Of a stretch of DNA of 64,000 bases, positions 11,548 through 23,574 are shown piece by piece. The notes beneath the pieces are model-generated. The model saw nothing but the letters and a program-made list of their open reading frames with translations. It was not told the DNA's origin and ran no database searches. The translations under genes were made by a program, and so were the position numbers. Every line of letters starts with the position of its first letter. Position 1 is the first letter of the stretch. This DNA is from Isoetes taiwanensis (lineage: Eukaryota; Streptophyta; Lycopodiopsida; Isoetales; Isoetaceae), in assembly GCA_021234155.1 (NCBI GenBank), contig JAJEKV010000032.1:7038736-7102735 (forward strand). The letters run 5' to 3'.

Positions 11548-12150
11548 ACCAAATCTATTGGACCCAATACAATGGATGTAGTAAGCACATTACTAATTAG
11601 GATTAAGAAAACTCATAAGCCAAAGGGTTTTTTAAAGGAAAAACCTTGATAGTCATCAACCTACTGAGAAATATATATCCATCAAATTACTGCTCTTGAT
11701 GTCTTCATTCACGCAATTGTATACGTTTCTCTAACACCTCCAATATGAAAGAATCTCGTGCAGCTACTTTAAACATTTGTATAACCACATGTAGTAATTG
11801 ATGTGGAGCCAAGAAAGCTGCATATTTCCTCTGATAGACGTAAATGCTAGGCAAATATGTGTATCATTCATCTTCTAGATTTCTTAACTGACAACACTTG
11901 CAAATTCTGGACTCCCTATCTACCCGTTTCTGTTCTATTTTGGAGTGCACCTATGCGAATAGCTACAACCTGTGCAACATCTTTTTATAGGCAAGTGTGC
12001 CAACAAATGTGCTTGTGGTCCACGGTTCGAGGTTGAGGCAATTTGGTCCCTGTAATGAGTTGTTGATTAGATGAAGAATTTAGATATTGTGGGATGACAC
12101 GTACAATAGAAGCCTAGATGCACCTTTTTATCATACAAAAAGATCCTTCA
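11548..12150. other. No gene seen
   Basis: Unique-looking AT-rich sequence between the tandem array and the next LTR. I see no coding region or repeat in it. Confidence 0.5.
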
Positions 12151-12154
12151 ATAG

Positions 12155-13686
12155 TGGGTACAACATTCTCGTCACGCGTGCACGCCACTCCGATTGACGT
12201 GCACGCCGACGTGTAGCCAGGTGGGTAGCCCCTAGGGGGCCACTTGCTAGGCATATGCATTTATTATTAATGTGCACATTTACCAATGTGCACATTAATG
12301 TGGGCACACCTTTCCATGTGGGCACATTTTGTCACCTAGCCAATAAAGGCAAGTGGGCCCATTCCCAATTATCCCACATGCCTAAAGGGGATAATTGGAA
12401 ACCCTAGCTTACCCCCTTGTCTATTTAGGAGGGGAAACCCTAACTTGCCCATTTTTCGTTTCTAGGGTTTTAGAGCTCTGTTTTGGCTGCTTCAAGACCC
12501 AAAACCGCCCCCCAGACTCTGTCTGAGAGAACTGCACCATTAGTTTCCCTTGATTCGAGCAGTTCAGCAGGATGGACGAACTCAGGTCAGGAGGAGCCAC
12601 TCAAGGATCAGGTATTTAGGCAATTTAATAGCTTAAACCCTATTTCAGTCATAGAATCAGTAGGTTTAGCCTATTAAATTGCCCATAGCAGCCCTCTAGA
12701 TCTCTAGATACCAGACTCTAACTAAAGAACATAACTCTATGATATAGATTAGATCTAGTTCTTTAGTTCTTCTGTGATGTATATGGATGATGTATCTCTA
12801 TGAACTCCTTGTATTGGGAAGGGGGGTAGAGACCAAAAGCTTGGTAGTAGATGCTCCTAGATTAGCCTCTCTAGCACACTATAGATTCGGCCTGTGTACA
12901 AGAACCAAACCTGGTTGTGGGTGAAGGGGGGGGTGGCTAAGAAGGAGGTTCATGTCCTGACTCTTGAACGATCCCTCCGGTGTGTAAGGCCTACCAGGGA
13001 TCATTGTGACTAGGTCTAATGGCTTACCACTGAGTGCGGGTAAGGCATGGACTCGACACCTGTGAAGTGGTGTACACTTTCCAGTAGGTTCAGTCGGATA
13101 CGGGCAGTGGCCCTCTAGTCACCTTGAGTCAGCATGTAGATCTCTGGAGGGAGTGATCCCTACCTGCCCCATCGGAACTGGAAAGATGAGACCCAGGAAT
13201 AGCCCTTTTGGCTATGCATCCGGCGGGCTACAGTCAGGTCCCGACACCTTTCAGCCTACTCTGCAAAGTGTGCACAGGAGGGGCGGATGGAGTGGACAAC
13301 CCTATGCCATGTTCTTATGCCAGCCAAATCCATTGCCATGAATTCTGTAATGAACTCTGGAGACCCAAGCCGTCAGTCATCCCTTCGAGTCTGAGCCTTG
13401 GGTAGGACCCCGATGTATGATGCTGATCATTGTCTATGCAGATGTTGATGCACCACCCTTCAAGGTAGATATGTGATTATGTTGTATACTGACATGTATG
13501 TTTACGCTTCCGCAGCTAGGTAGGCCCTGAGGGAGACGGGGTAAAATGACCCCTTCACTCTTCCCACTGGGACTCGTTACGGGTGCAGTGATTGTGGAGG
13601 GCCCTGTATCAGTGTGGAGCTGGTATGGGGGATGAACTCCTGTTTGTATACGGTGAGGGAACCGTATACGAGTAGGGGACGTCACA
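12155..13686 (+). mobile_element. Third B-related LTR, probably solo
   Basis: Shares several long blocks with the LTR at 2761-4407: the GTATTGGGAAGGGGGGTAGA word near 12813, the block at about 13272-13320, and the 3' stretch with GCTTCCGC before the end. It ends GACGTCACA at 13686, like the family. The right flank AATAC (13687-13691) is almost matched by AATAG just before 12155, which places the left end at TGGGTACAAC, but this boundary is uncertain. The insertion lies in a LINE fragment that is uninterrupted at 24391 in a second copy. Confidence 0.75.
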
Positions 13687-14025
13687 AATACCATTTATAT
13701 GGTATAGTTTATGTAGGTGCCCCACTAGGTCACCTATATCCATGTCAAAGGATTGGTGTTTTCTAGGCTTTAAGCATGCCAAAAATATCCTTGGGTTTGC
13801 AACCATCTCATCCACCAAAGTTTCTTGCCTCTTATGCATATATTCCCTTTTTTTCTTCCCAACAAGCTTGTGGTATTCCTTTCTAATGCATACGCTAGCT
13901 TCATCACTTGCTATGTGTAGCTCTTTCCTTTTAACTTTGCATTCCCCATCATACCAACCATTGCAAGGTAACCCTATTGCACTGTGACATGGCGCATTGC
14001 TTAGCAGCCTCTAGATGCAGGAATG
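13687..14025 (-). pseudogene. LINE ORF2 fragment (endonuclease-RT linker), copy 1
   Basis: Read on the - strand, this segment encodes a LINE-type linker between endonuclease and RT, including WYDGEC, KEYRKLVGKKK-like and QETLVDEMVANPRIF, followed by LKPRKHQSFDMDIGDLVGHL. It is about 95 percent similar by eye to 24390-24690. It is cut on the left by the LTR ending at 13686. Confidence 0.7.
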
Positions 14026-14054
14026 TGGGGAGGGAGGGAGGGAGGTAGAGGAGT

Positions 14055-14814
14055 GAAATGAAATTACATTTGATTATTATGTCTGTGAGAGTGCCAGGTC
14101 TATAAGACATTTAACTTGTACATTCAACATTATAAATAAAAAATGCATCCTCTGATAGTAATGCATTAGTTTTTCCTACCTCTAACTCATCTACTTTTAA
14201 GGTTCTTAGAACATCGTCCCTACGCTCTAAAATATCAATGATACATCTCCCAAGCTGGAAAACCAAAGAAAGCCATCAATGTTGTCAGCACATACATCAT
14301 ACTTCTCTCGAATATCTCTGTAAGCATGGCAATGTAGATGTACATGTTCCTCAACTTCAAATATGCCTACTTCCACACCAAGCCTATGTGAGCTCAGCAC
14401 CATCCTGCAGATGGCATGCCTATGCTTCGTGAAAATCCCCTCTGCCAAAGACTTTGTCTCCTGCAATGTAGGATTAATATGGGTCCTATAAAACTACTTT
14501 TTTAATGCCCCATCTCTCCATGTTCTCTAAAGAACATTCATGTTAACCCATGTGCAGATATCATCTTTATACAAAGCTAAATCATGAATATTCATCCCCC
14601 ATCGTGCCATCCACTGAGTGGCATCAGCAAACCAACCCCTAACCCATGTCTCCTCCAAAGCCAAGCATGGTAAACTGTTTGCAGGCATAATATGCAACAC
14701 CTTATAGATATAATTAAGGAGTCTGCAAAGTGCCTCTGCCTCCAGTGTGAGCATTCCACATTCTGTTAACCTCATATCATAGGGAGTTTGCATTTTTGTT
14801 CCAAGTTCAGACAT
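14055..14814 (-). pseudogene. LINE 3' end with ORF2 C-terminus, copy 1
   Basis: The - strand open stretch 14814-14527 reads ELGTKMQTPYDMRLTECGM and GWFADATQWMARWGM, which aligns with the C-terminal part of the LINE ORF2 at 19780-20040 (ELGTKAQTPYDMLLVECGM). The next segment, 14466-14227, has SHRLGVEVGIFEVEEHVHLHCHAYRDI, the Cys/His-rich end of such proteins. The 3' end is a short GAAAT/ATTTC tail near 14055-14070. The 5' side is truncated at an AGAGAGGGAGGG run at 14815. Confidence 0.82.
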
Positions 14815-15042
14815 AGAGAGAGAGGGAGGGAGGGAGGAAGGGAGAAAGATTTAACGGGCTTTCTCTACGTATATAAAGCAGTTTGTGATTTTTCTTTTTT
14901 TTTGTATCCCTCCCTAATATTTCTGCGCTGCAATCTAATCTCACATTTACATGCAACGTATATTTTCTTTGACAATCTCCTTCTGCAATTTCGACGCCTG
15001 GCTATTGGAAATGGCGCGCACGCTTCACAAGCCATGTGCAAC

Positions 15043-15225
15043 GAAGACATATGTGTGTTGCTTCAATGCTATTTCCCAGATAATTCATGTTTGTGAGAGG
15101 AAGAAGCGAAAGGGATCCTCTGCTTCACGGTGAAGACATAGGTATGTTGCTCAGATGTTATTTGCCAGATAATTCCTGTCTGTCAGAGGAAGACGCGAAA
15201 AGGATCCTCTGCTTTGTTGTGGCAC
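15043..15225. repeat. Tandem duplication, 89-bp unit
   Basis: Two diverged copies start at 15043 (GAAGACATATGTGTGTTGC) and 15132 (GAAGACATAGGTATGTTGC). Both run through a GGATCCTCTGCTT word and a CACGGT end. Confidence 0.85.
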
Positions 15226-15300
15226 GGTGAGCTATGGCAGTATGCAACAATCCTTTCTGCTTATCTGACACAAAAGTCAAGTCATTTCTAGCAACTTATG

Positions 15301-15803
15301 TTGATGAAGAACCTCGCCTAATATAGCGATCTCCCAACCAAAGAAAACATCCAATGCATGCATGCATGCGAGACATGCATGCTCTCCCTCTCTAGAATCT
15401 CGATCCAATGGCTCGAATCGATGGGATTCTAGAATGGGCTCGCATGAAAACGGCAAAAACCTCCCGAATAGAAGAGAACTTCCTTATCAAAAAGGGGATC
15501 GAGGGCGAAAGGTCAGACGATTATGGCCAAAGAAGAGGCAAGGCCGAGAAAGGGCATGCCACAGCATGAAAGAAATGCCAAATTGGTCAATCCAAGCAGG
15601 GAGAAGCCCCTCCCCTGCATAGTTTCAAAGAATAGAGAATAAGATACTGCTGAGAGAGAAGAGGAAGCGCCGATGAGATGTTGATAAAGAACTTCGCCTA
15701 ATATAGCGATCTCCCAACCAGAGAAAACATGCAATGCATGCATGCGAGACGTGCATGCTTGCCCTCTCTAGAATCTTGATCCGATGGCTCGGATTGATGG
15801 GAT
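15301..15803. repeat. Direct repeat pair of about 125 bp flanking 255 bp
   Basis: The segments about 15301-15425 and 15681-15803 are about 90 percent alike, beginning GTTGATGAAGAAC / GTTGATAAAGAAC and ending at CGATGGGATT / TGATGGGATT, with GCATGCATGC-rich middles. The spacing of 380 bp suggests a tandem duplication or the ends of a small element. No coding content is recognised. Confidence 0.8.
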
Positions 15804-15829
15804 TAATTGCAAATGCTATGTCAGGACGC

Positions 15830-16066
15830 GTGTTATTTTCAATGTAAAGAAATCCATAATTTCTCTAGAAGGAACACACTCGCTTCCCTTTCATTGTAAT
15901 CTTTGACCACCAATCATTCGTGTCTTCACTGTCTTGGCATTCTCCATATTAAATCTCCTCAGGATGTTTTGTATGTTTTTTTTTTGAGTTAGAAACAAAG
16001 CCTTTTCCTTTCTATTTTATTTAACCTCTATTCCAAGGAACTGTTGCAGCTCACCAAATCTGACAT
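15830..16066 (-). pseudogene. Ty1/copia RT fragment (downstream of YVDD region)
   Basis: On the - strand broken frames give MSDL, then LGIEV-like, KALFLTQKK and NILRRFNMENAKTVKT-like words typical of the copia RT region after the catalytic box. It abuts the CT microsatellite where the LINE begins, so the LINE probably inserted into or beside it. Confidence 0.65.
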
Positions 16067-16309
16067 TCTCTCTCTCTCTCTCTCTCTCTCTCTGGACGCT
16101 GGACGCTGGACGCTAGGGTTTCTGCTGCTGTAACTTTAGAAAGCTATAGCTCTCACATACGGTGTCAGATTCCAATGGGATTGGGCTCATTGGAAAGCTT
16201 ATTTTGAGTTCTTTCTAACGGTGTATAACATCAATACTTTTGATTCAGTTTGACAGTCTGTAATTGGCATTTTCCGGGACTGTATACAGGACAGCGGGTA
16301 GTAGGACAA

Positions 16310-17234
16310 ATGGCAAAAAAGAAACGGACTGTAGATGGGACTGGCAGAAACAAAAAAGAGGGAACCGAGGATGCTGGGTCATCATCAGACTCAGGTGCCG
16401 GAACAGGGGGAGCTTGGAAGTATCAAAAAAACAGGGAACCTAGTTTTTTCCTCCACAGGATCGGAAGCTCCAGAGAAAACTGACCCGGCCCCAGAGGGTA
16501 CAGTGACCAAGCAAGATCTGTTAGATGCCGTTGGCCAGATGAGGGCAGCCATGGAATTCTCAACCCTGTCTATGAAGACATCAATGGAGGCCTCTGTCCA
16601 AAACATGGTAAGTGATTTGAAATCTTTCTTGTTAGCTCATGTGCAAGCAGAAGTGGAGAAATGTCAGCACAATATGATAATGGAATTAGAGCAGTTCAAG
16701 AAGGGAATTAAAGCAGAATTTGAAGCTTTCAAGCAAGAGGTTTTGAGTGAAGATAGTGATTGCGAAGATGATGTAGAAGAGCAGGAAGAAAAGGACATCT
16801 CCGGAATCCAAAAGCAACTATCAGCTTTTATAGAAGAGCAAGAAAGGAGAGAAAAAGCATTGAACATCCGTTTGATTGGCATACCGGAACAGACCAGAGA
16901 AAAGACCAAAGACATTGTTCAGGCCTTTTGTGAAAATGAACTGGCGGTGATAGATTCAGGCATTACAGATGCATTTCGGATTGGCAAGCAAACTGATAGG
17001 GATCGTCACATTATTGTCAAATTCAGATCAAATGATGACAAGATTAATATACTGAAAAAGAAGACCATGCTCAAGGGAAAGAAGATCTGGATCAATGATG
17101 ATCTTACTAAGAACCAGTTTCAAGAGTACAAGGAACAGGTGCAGATCCTCAAGGAAGCAAGGCAAGCGGGGAAAAAGCGCATCGCGGCGACGGGAAGGTC
17201 ATGGTGGAAAATCAGAAAATGCATAGGTATTTGA
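16310..17234 (+). CDS. LINE ORF1 protein (coiled coil, RRM-like, nucleic-acid binding)
   Basis: L1-type ORF1p, expected to form a trimer and package LINE RNA. The frame open at 16335-17234 gives 299 residues. About residues 60-165 are charged and coiled-coil-like, with an acidic patch SEDSDCEDDVEEQEEKD. Residues about 175-245 match the RRM-like core (REKALNIRLIGIPE, then DAFRIGK and RHIIVKF). Residues about 255-290 match the C-terminal domain (KIWINDDLTKNQFQEYK, then EARQAGKKRIAATG). The natural start is probably ATG 16310 (MAKKKRTVDG), whose frame shifts into the main frame at an A7 run near 16424. ORF2 starts 14 bp downstream. Confidence 0.85.
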
Positions 17235-17247
17235 GACCACTAGGATA

Positions 17248-20200
17248 ATGTGTTGGAACATAAATTCTATTAGTCAGTATAAAATAGATGTAGTAGATGA
17301 TCTATTTTCAAATGTAGATGTTTTGTTCTTCTTAGAAACTTGTGAAAATGAAGAAAAAGGTTTACCAAACATACATGGGTTTACCTTTGTTGCACTCTGT
17401 TTGGCACAATAAAGGCGGGCGCCTAAAAGGACATGGCGGGATTGCATGCTATGTAAGGTCAGGCATGAAACACCTGGTGAAAATAATGAATGAAAGAGGA
17501 TCATTGCAGCATATCTGGGTGGAGTTACAAGGCCAGAAAGGTAAGATCTTTGTGGCGGGATGTTACTTTCGCCGAGAGAATCACCGCTTTATGACTTCGA
17601 CCACGGATCGGGATGACCCCTTTTTAGCTTAGAACGGGATGTGCTTTCATTGTGCCGGATGGTGATGTTCTCTTATTAGGAGATTTCAACGGGCGCATTG
17701 CTACCAAAACAAGCAAACTATCGCTAGCATGGAAGGGGATCCCGTATGGGTTGAGATGCTTGATGATAAGGAAGTATCCCAGGAAGGATGGAGTAGAACC
17801 ATGGCAGATAGAATAAGATGGCCTACACCCCAAGGCAACCATGTGCTTAACATGTGCAGCGGGCTTGATTTATTGGTTTATAATGGCACACAGAGGTTTC
17901 CAGGTACAGGTAAGTGCACATGCAGAAATGCAAGTGTTGTTGATCTCGTTCTTGCTACATCCCAGTTTGCAGAACAGGTGTTACATATGTCTATAGGGGA
18001 AGAGATGGAAAAGATCTCAGATCATACACGGATAACAGTTGTGTTAAGCACCAAGAATTACACATGCCACCAGGCACGTTGTGTCTCTAAGCCTCGCATA
18101 CGTATGAAATATCATAAAGTGGAAAGATATATGAAGAAGTGTGAAGCAAGAGCCTCCACAACAAATTGGCCCAGCGACACTGATAAATTAAGTGATAAGA
18201 TTGCAGAGTTAGTTCTAGATGTTGCCACTGATTGTTTTGTCTCACGCAGAAAGATGAAGGGGTTGCCATGCAATAATTGGTTTGATGCGCCTTGTAGAGC
18301 AAAAAAAGAGAGGCATTTAAGCAGTGCAAGGGGGAAGATAGACAGAGATTAAAGAAAGAATATTTTGCACTCACGAAATCAAAAAGAAAAAAGTATGTGT
18401 ATCGAGACGCCAGGAGCTGATCCGCGGACACTATAGCGATCCCAAAAATTCTGGAATGAGCTTAAGCCTAAGATGAAGCAGAGACCCACGGAAACCATGG
18501 CTTTAGTAAGCCAAGGCGCGTAAGCCGTGATCACATGCCGGGAGGCCATTGTCGGTAATATTGACTTACAGGATGTAGGCTGGTGCTTTGATTTGGAAGA
18601 CTTAGAAGAAGGGTTAAGTCATCTTGCCAACGGGAAAGCGGCTGATTCAATTGGGCTGGTAGCTGAAATGTTCAAATGGGCAGATAACTCAATACATGTT
18701 GCATTGTTGTCATTATTTAACAATGTTTTACGCAAAGGGTTTCCTCGCACTTGGCAGCTGAACAGAGTTATCCCCTTGCATAAAGCTGGAGATGAGAATG
18801 ATCCTGGAAATTACCGAATGATTCTGGTTAGTAGTTTATATGCCAAATTATTTGCTGCTATGCTGAATTGTAAATTGAGCACCTGGGCTGAAAAACATAA
18901 TGTTAGAGCCACTGGATAGGCAGGCTTTAGACCAAAAAGATCTACAGTTGATCATTTGGTTACTTTGCGAGCTATGGTTGATTCGGTTAAGGGTAAGAAA
19001 AAATCCCTTTATGCTCTTTTTGTTGATTATGCTAAGGCATTTGACACGGTATCTCGTAGTAATTTATGGGAGAGAATGGAGGCCCTAGGGGTACCAATTG
19101 AGCTTAGACATGCAGGGAAGATAAGTTTTGGTACAGCTATCATCCCCCTACATTGAGCAATGCGCAGATGTGGTAGAAAGTAATATTGGAGTGAAGCAAG
19201 GGTGCCCATTGTCGCCCACACTATTTGGCCTATTCATAGACCAACTGCAGGCTTGGATGTCCGAATATGGCGGGGAGGAGACCCCATTGTTTAGATGCAT
19301 GGTTTTGTTGCTCTTATATGCTGATGATGTTGTTCTTCTTTCCCGTTCAGTGGAAGGCATGCAGAAGCATTTAGATGCGCTGGCACATTTCTGTGAACAG
19401 AAAAGTATGAGGGTAAATATGTCAAAGACTAAGATGATGGTATTTGGGACAAATAAAGTAGATCATCTTAAATTCCTCTATCATGGAGAACCTGTGGAAA
19501 TTGTCACCTCATATAAGTATCTAGGGATACATGTGGACAAGGGGCATAGCCGGAACTTCTTTGTTGAGCATAGAGTAAATGGAGCCTGAAAGCACTATAT
19601 AGCATGCACAGAAAAGTGGAAAAAAGTAAATATGGGACTTTAGCCCTGAAGCGCACATTATATCGAAAGTCTTTGGTCCAAAACAGTTTTGCTCTATGGG
19701 TGTGAAGTATGGGGTAGGGATTATGTGTAGAATCCTGGAAAAAGGTTGAGAAAGTGCAGAAGAAGTTCTTGAGAACAGAATTGGGTACTAAAGCTCAAAC
19801 TCCATATGATATGCTGCTTGTAGAGTGTGGCATGATGCCACTAGATGCTGAAGCTCTATGCAGAACGCTTACATATCTCTCTAAGTTGCTATTTGATATG
19901 CCAGAAGATAGCTTACCAAGGCTAGCATTAGAAGAAACAAGAGACAAGGGATGGTACTCAGATATTAGGGAATGGATGAGGAAGTGGGGGATGGACATTC
20001 ATGGTATACGTGAGAATAAGGGCAATCTAAGAGAGTGGGTGCATGAGCACCTCATTAGAAGAAGTTGGAGAGTCCCGGAGACAAAAAAACATTTCTATAG
20101 ACAGTATATAAATCCCACTCTCCAAGAGGCCAAATACCTCAAGGAAGGTGTGTCTTTTTGGCCGCATGATGATAAGGGGGATGCGGCTTAGCTCCCATAG

Positions 20201-20550
20201 GCTTGGGGTTGAAGTAGGACGTTGGAGTAATATTCCCCATGAATTGAGATTTTGCAAAGTATGCAATATGGGAGAAGTAGAAGACTTAATTACATGTCAT
20301 CGTAAGGTGCCCGGCCATACTGTGGATTCGAGATAAGTACAAGATCCATTCAAACTCTTTGCTGGAATTCTTTGATATGCCCGACATCACATTGGGAAAT
20401 ACTTGAAGGAAATATTGATACGAGAGAAAAAGCTTAATGAGTATTAAAGATTGTAATGTTATACATGATGAGAGATGGGAAGAGTTTAATGCATTCTTGT
20501 CAGAAGATGCATTAGAGGATATCTTTTATAACGTTGAATATGTACATTGA
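17248..20550 (+). pseudogene. LINE ORF2 (endonuclease and reverse transcriptase), frameshifted
   Basis: Starts at ATG 17248 (MCWNINSISQYKID), the usual N-terminus of the APE-type endonuclease; LETC supplies the catalytic Glu. GHGGIACYVRSGM, a GDFNG-like word near 17680, NASVVDLVLATSQF and SDHTRITVVL (about 17930-18040) complete the endonuclease. The linker is near 18270-18400. RT runs from about 18590 (HLANGKAADSIGLVAEMFKWA) through KAGDENDPGNYR and FVDYAKAFDTV to the catalytic LLYADDVVLLS at about 19308-19340. The C-terminus (19754-20550) ends with a Cys/His region (FCKVCNMGEVEDLITCH). At least six frame changes or stops break it, so this copy is not autonomous. Confidence 0.9.
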
Positions 20551-20619
20551 TCGTCTCATAGACCTGGTGGTCTACAGACGTAATAAATACAACATTTCAT
20601 TTCATTTCATTTCATTTCT

Positions 20620-20815
20620 CTTTTTTTCTTTTTTCTTTTTTTTTTTTTGAAGGAAAGATAAAATTTATATCCAGTAGGTGTCACATTTAAGGGACTGGAC
20701 GGGACTCGAACCCACTACCTCTGGAGTGGTAGTTGTGCAACCTAACCGAAAAGGCCACGATGATTTGGACGAAACCAAATCACACGCTCCAGACCTGATA
20801 GTTAATCGTCACAAA
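20620..20815 (-). mobile_element. tRNA-derived SINE
   Basis: On the - strand a tRNA-like head shows an A box GTGGCCTTTTCGGTTAGG (20759-20742) and a B box GGGTTCGAGTCCC (20713-20701). A short body follows, and then an A-rich tail, seen as a T-rich run at 20622-20650 on the + strand. It abuts the ATTTC tail of the LINE. Confidence 0.85.
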
Positions 20816-21453
20816 TCGTCACAGTAGGAAGAATTACATCAGAAAGATCCCACACATATCAAATAACCTTGAAGTGCAGAGGACCCCTTATGGATAAAAT
20901 ATAATACTTTAAGCTTTGGTACTCATAAGTTTTCCTCAACCTCTTCTTCCAACTAACTAGTACTACATGATCAGAATCAACATCTTCCCAGCTAGAAGAA
21001 TACTACAGGAGACAAATACAAATTTTCCTCAAGCTACAAAATATACCTTGAATGCTCTATGGACCATCTCTTGCAAGAGTAGAGATGAAGAGAAAAAAGG
21101 CAAATATCATGAGCAATCTCCCGCATTGCTCAAAGAAGCTATCACAGCTCCAAAAATTAACCCATTCTACAGATTAATCAACACTGAATGCACCAGGAAA
21201 GATGCTGCATTGTCAGGATATATGCAGTCGACAGTCGGCCTAGAATGGATGTAACCATAAGATATGCTGCATTGTCAGGATATGAAGTAGTTAGCCTGTA
21301 ATTGGCTAGACCCAAAAGCCCAACTACCAGACTCCTCCCTAAAGTCCGGCTCAAGATATATAAGCTTCATCCTACTCAGAAATTCCCTAGCTCGGCATCT
21401 CAAACGGTCCAATAAATTATTAGAAGCCTCATCTCGTATGGAAGATCCCTAGC
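20816..21453. other. No gene seen
   Basis: Low-complexity noncoding sequence. A + strand open stretch at 20967-21254 has no recognisable domain and I do not call it. Confidence 0.4.
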
Positions 21454-22368
21454 TCGGCAATCTGACCCAATTCATATCCAGTGTTGTTTACGTACCCGTA
21501 TTTTACGTTTACATACGTCCCATACCTTTCTCACAGTACTATACATACTATACCTATAAGTTGACATGTCAAATTGAGCTAATGTATTAATACGTACAGT
21601 ACGTATGATACGTACTTAAAAAAAAAGGCGTCCAAATGACATTAGACCAATAGAATTGGTAAAATTATACAATAGGAAAAATACATTATTATATATTATA
21701 GAATAGGAATAAAAAACACATTAGGAGACTTTAGACATTAGGGAAATTATAAAATTGTAGTTTAAAAAAAAAAAAAAAAAACTTCTTGCAAATAAAAACC
21801 TAAAACCTATGCGTTTTTCCCCTCTTTCTTCTTACCCTGAAGATGGAGATGCAGACCCATCTTTCTCCTTGTTTGTCATGGCAGGAGGCCGATCACCTTC
21901 TTAATACTTCAGTAGCTTGCATTCATGCCAGAAAAGAAATACAGAGGTCAGCAGCGGTTAATAGCTTCGGATGCAACAAATGAGCAACAATCACTTAAAT
22001 TTATTTGCCTATGGGTTGGAGATTGCAAACTAGAATATATCACTCCTAAATAGATATATTTTGGATTGAAAACTTTGAGAAATACTTAATTTTCTAGAGT
22101 AATGTATTCTGGTTCATTATTTAAAACTTGGAAGTTCTTCATACTAGTTGTTATTGCAACTATTAAGAAATAATAGTTCTAAAAAAATACAGGAAGTACT
22201 TAACGTACTGTATGTAAAGTACATATTTTACGTATTTAATAAGTATTTTATAATTCCAAAAAACGTATTTAAAGTACTTTTTAAATGAGAGGTATGCATA
22301 CGGTATTAATACGTTAAGTACGTATAATACCTGAATTCATAATTCGGCAATCTGACCCAATTCATATC
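21454..22368. mobile_element. Putative 865-bp insertion bounded by 25-bp direct repeats
   Basis: Identical 25-bp words lie at 21454-21478 and 22344-22368 (core CTGACCCAATTCATATC). The enclosed 865 bp is AT-rich. Its two ends are rich in ACGTAC/GTACGT and partly complementary (for example TTTACGTACCCGTATT on the left, with the reverse complement of the right end giving TATACGTACTTAACGTATT). No coding region was found. The class of element is unknown. Confidence 0.6.
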
Positions 22369-23069
22369 TCATCAATAAATCTGAAGAATCAGGCTAATCT
22401 ACTCTTCTTCTTTTTCAGAAATCAACTCTAAAACTTTCTGCTAGTAGGAAAGAGCAAGAGGAAGGGAAAGGCTTCCAGCATAATGGACCTGGAGTAAGAA
22501 TCAAAACTGCTAATTAACTAGAAATTTGAAGCATCTTCTCTCAGAGCCCTGCATCTTATTTACTCTACCTTATAGGCAGCGCCATTTCGGTGTGCATCCA
22601 TAAAGAAATAGAGGAAGCAATTGGTTGAAGGCCGGCCCAGCCCCGCCCCAAATTAATTGTGCCTTATGAGAAAGGACTATAAGAACTATGAAGAAAAAAC
22701 AAGAATGGGCTGCTGGAAACTGCCAAAACTAATTGGATCACTGCTTGATTTATGGAAAATCACGGTGCTTACCAGAAGTACCGTAAGCATCAGAGTAAAG
22801 ATCCACGTTAGTGGATTATCTGAGAGGGCTGGAGAGGCCGCCATGAAGAAGTTCCAAGAAATCGGAAAAAAGCAGCCTCATGGAAGCAGAATCTGAATGA
22901 CACCAGATAACCAAAACCCTTGCGCTAGCAGCCAGATCATGAATTTGAGAAAGTTGTAGACCATCGCAGTGTCGAAAGCAAGGAGTAGGGGCGGTCCCTT
23001 TCCCTGCCACCGCCCTAGCCGTGAAGGCGCCAAGAAGCGTTCATTTCCCCTGGCCCCTAAGTTGTTGTC
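22369..23069. other. No gene seen
   Basis: Noncoding by eye. Only short open frames without recognisable domains occur here. Confidence 0.4.
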
Positions 23070-23435
23070 TTGCTCGCCAAGTCTGACATTCTAAATCTTC
23101 TCTTAAGTACATTTTTGCAATGATTCAAAATGCTCATATTGCTCGCATCCATCATGCAATCATTTACATAGAGAGCAATGATGCAGTAATTTTCTCCTTC
23201 TCTAAAAATATATAAATTCCCATCATTGTGAAGCTTTTTGAAACCCTACTTTCCCAAAAATCCATCTGCATATATATCATTGTCTAGATGCTTGTTTCAA
23301 TCATACACCTTTTTTAACTTCCAGATTTTATACTTTTCATTCTCAAAATCTAATGCAAGCATCAAATAGATATATTTTCTTCCAAGTCTGCATTCAAAAA
23401 AGCAATATTTACATCCATGTGAGGTGTCAGTAGCT
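23070..23435 (-). pseudogene. Ty1/copia reverse transcriptase fragment
   Basis: On the - strand: MDVNIAFLNADLEENI (copia MDVKTAFLNGDLEEEIY), then KQASRQWY-like, then a catalytic box IALYVND in place of LYVDD, then RFRMSDLASKT. Several stops interrupt it. It is a relic of the same RT region that continues, in another copy, at 16066-15830. Confidence 0.8.
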
Positions 23436-23574
23436 AAACACGCAAGGTGAGAAGGTTGACAAACTGGTTAATGGGGTAGCAAGTTATGATTCTCGTAGTA
23501 GTCTAAGAGGATTTTTGCTAAAGGAACTTGAAGAGGAGCTTGTTTACTCGATTTAAGGCTTGAAAATATCTCGG

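Larger units (their letters stand above)
16060..20623 (+). mobile_element. Nearly full-length LINE (non-LTR retrotransposon)
   Basis: A 4.5-kb unit: a CT microsatellite (16067-16094), a triple GGACGCT repeat and leader (16095-16309), ORF1, ORF2 with endonuclease and RT, a short 3' UTR with a hairpin-like GACCTGGTGGTC (about 20561-20572), and a 3' tail of about five ATTTC units (20593-20619). The ATTTC tail replaces a poly(A). The same C-terminal sequence and the same kind of tail recur in truncated copies at 14.1 and 24.8 kb. Confidence 0.88.

Noticed and set aside
12155-13686. Certain solo-LTR call with perfect TSD
   Set aside because: Flanks AATAG and AATAC differ and the left end lacks the TGTGACG start, so only the right boundary is firm.
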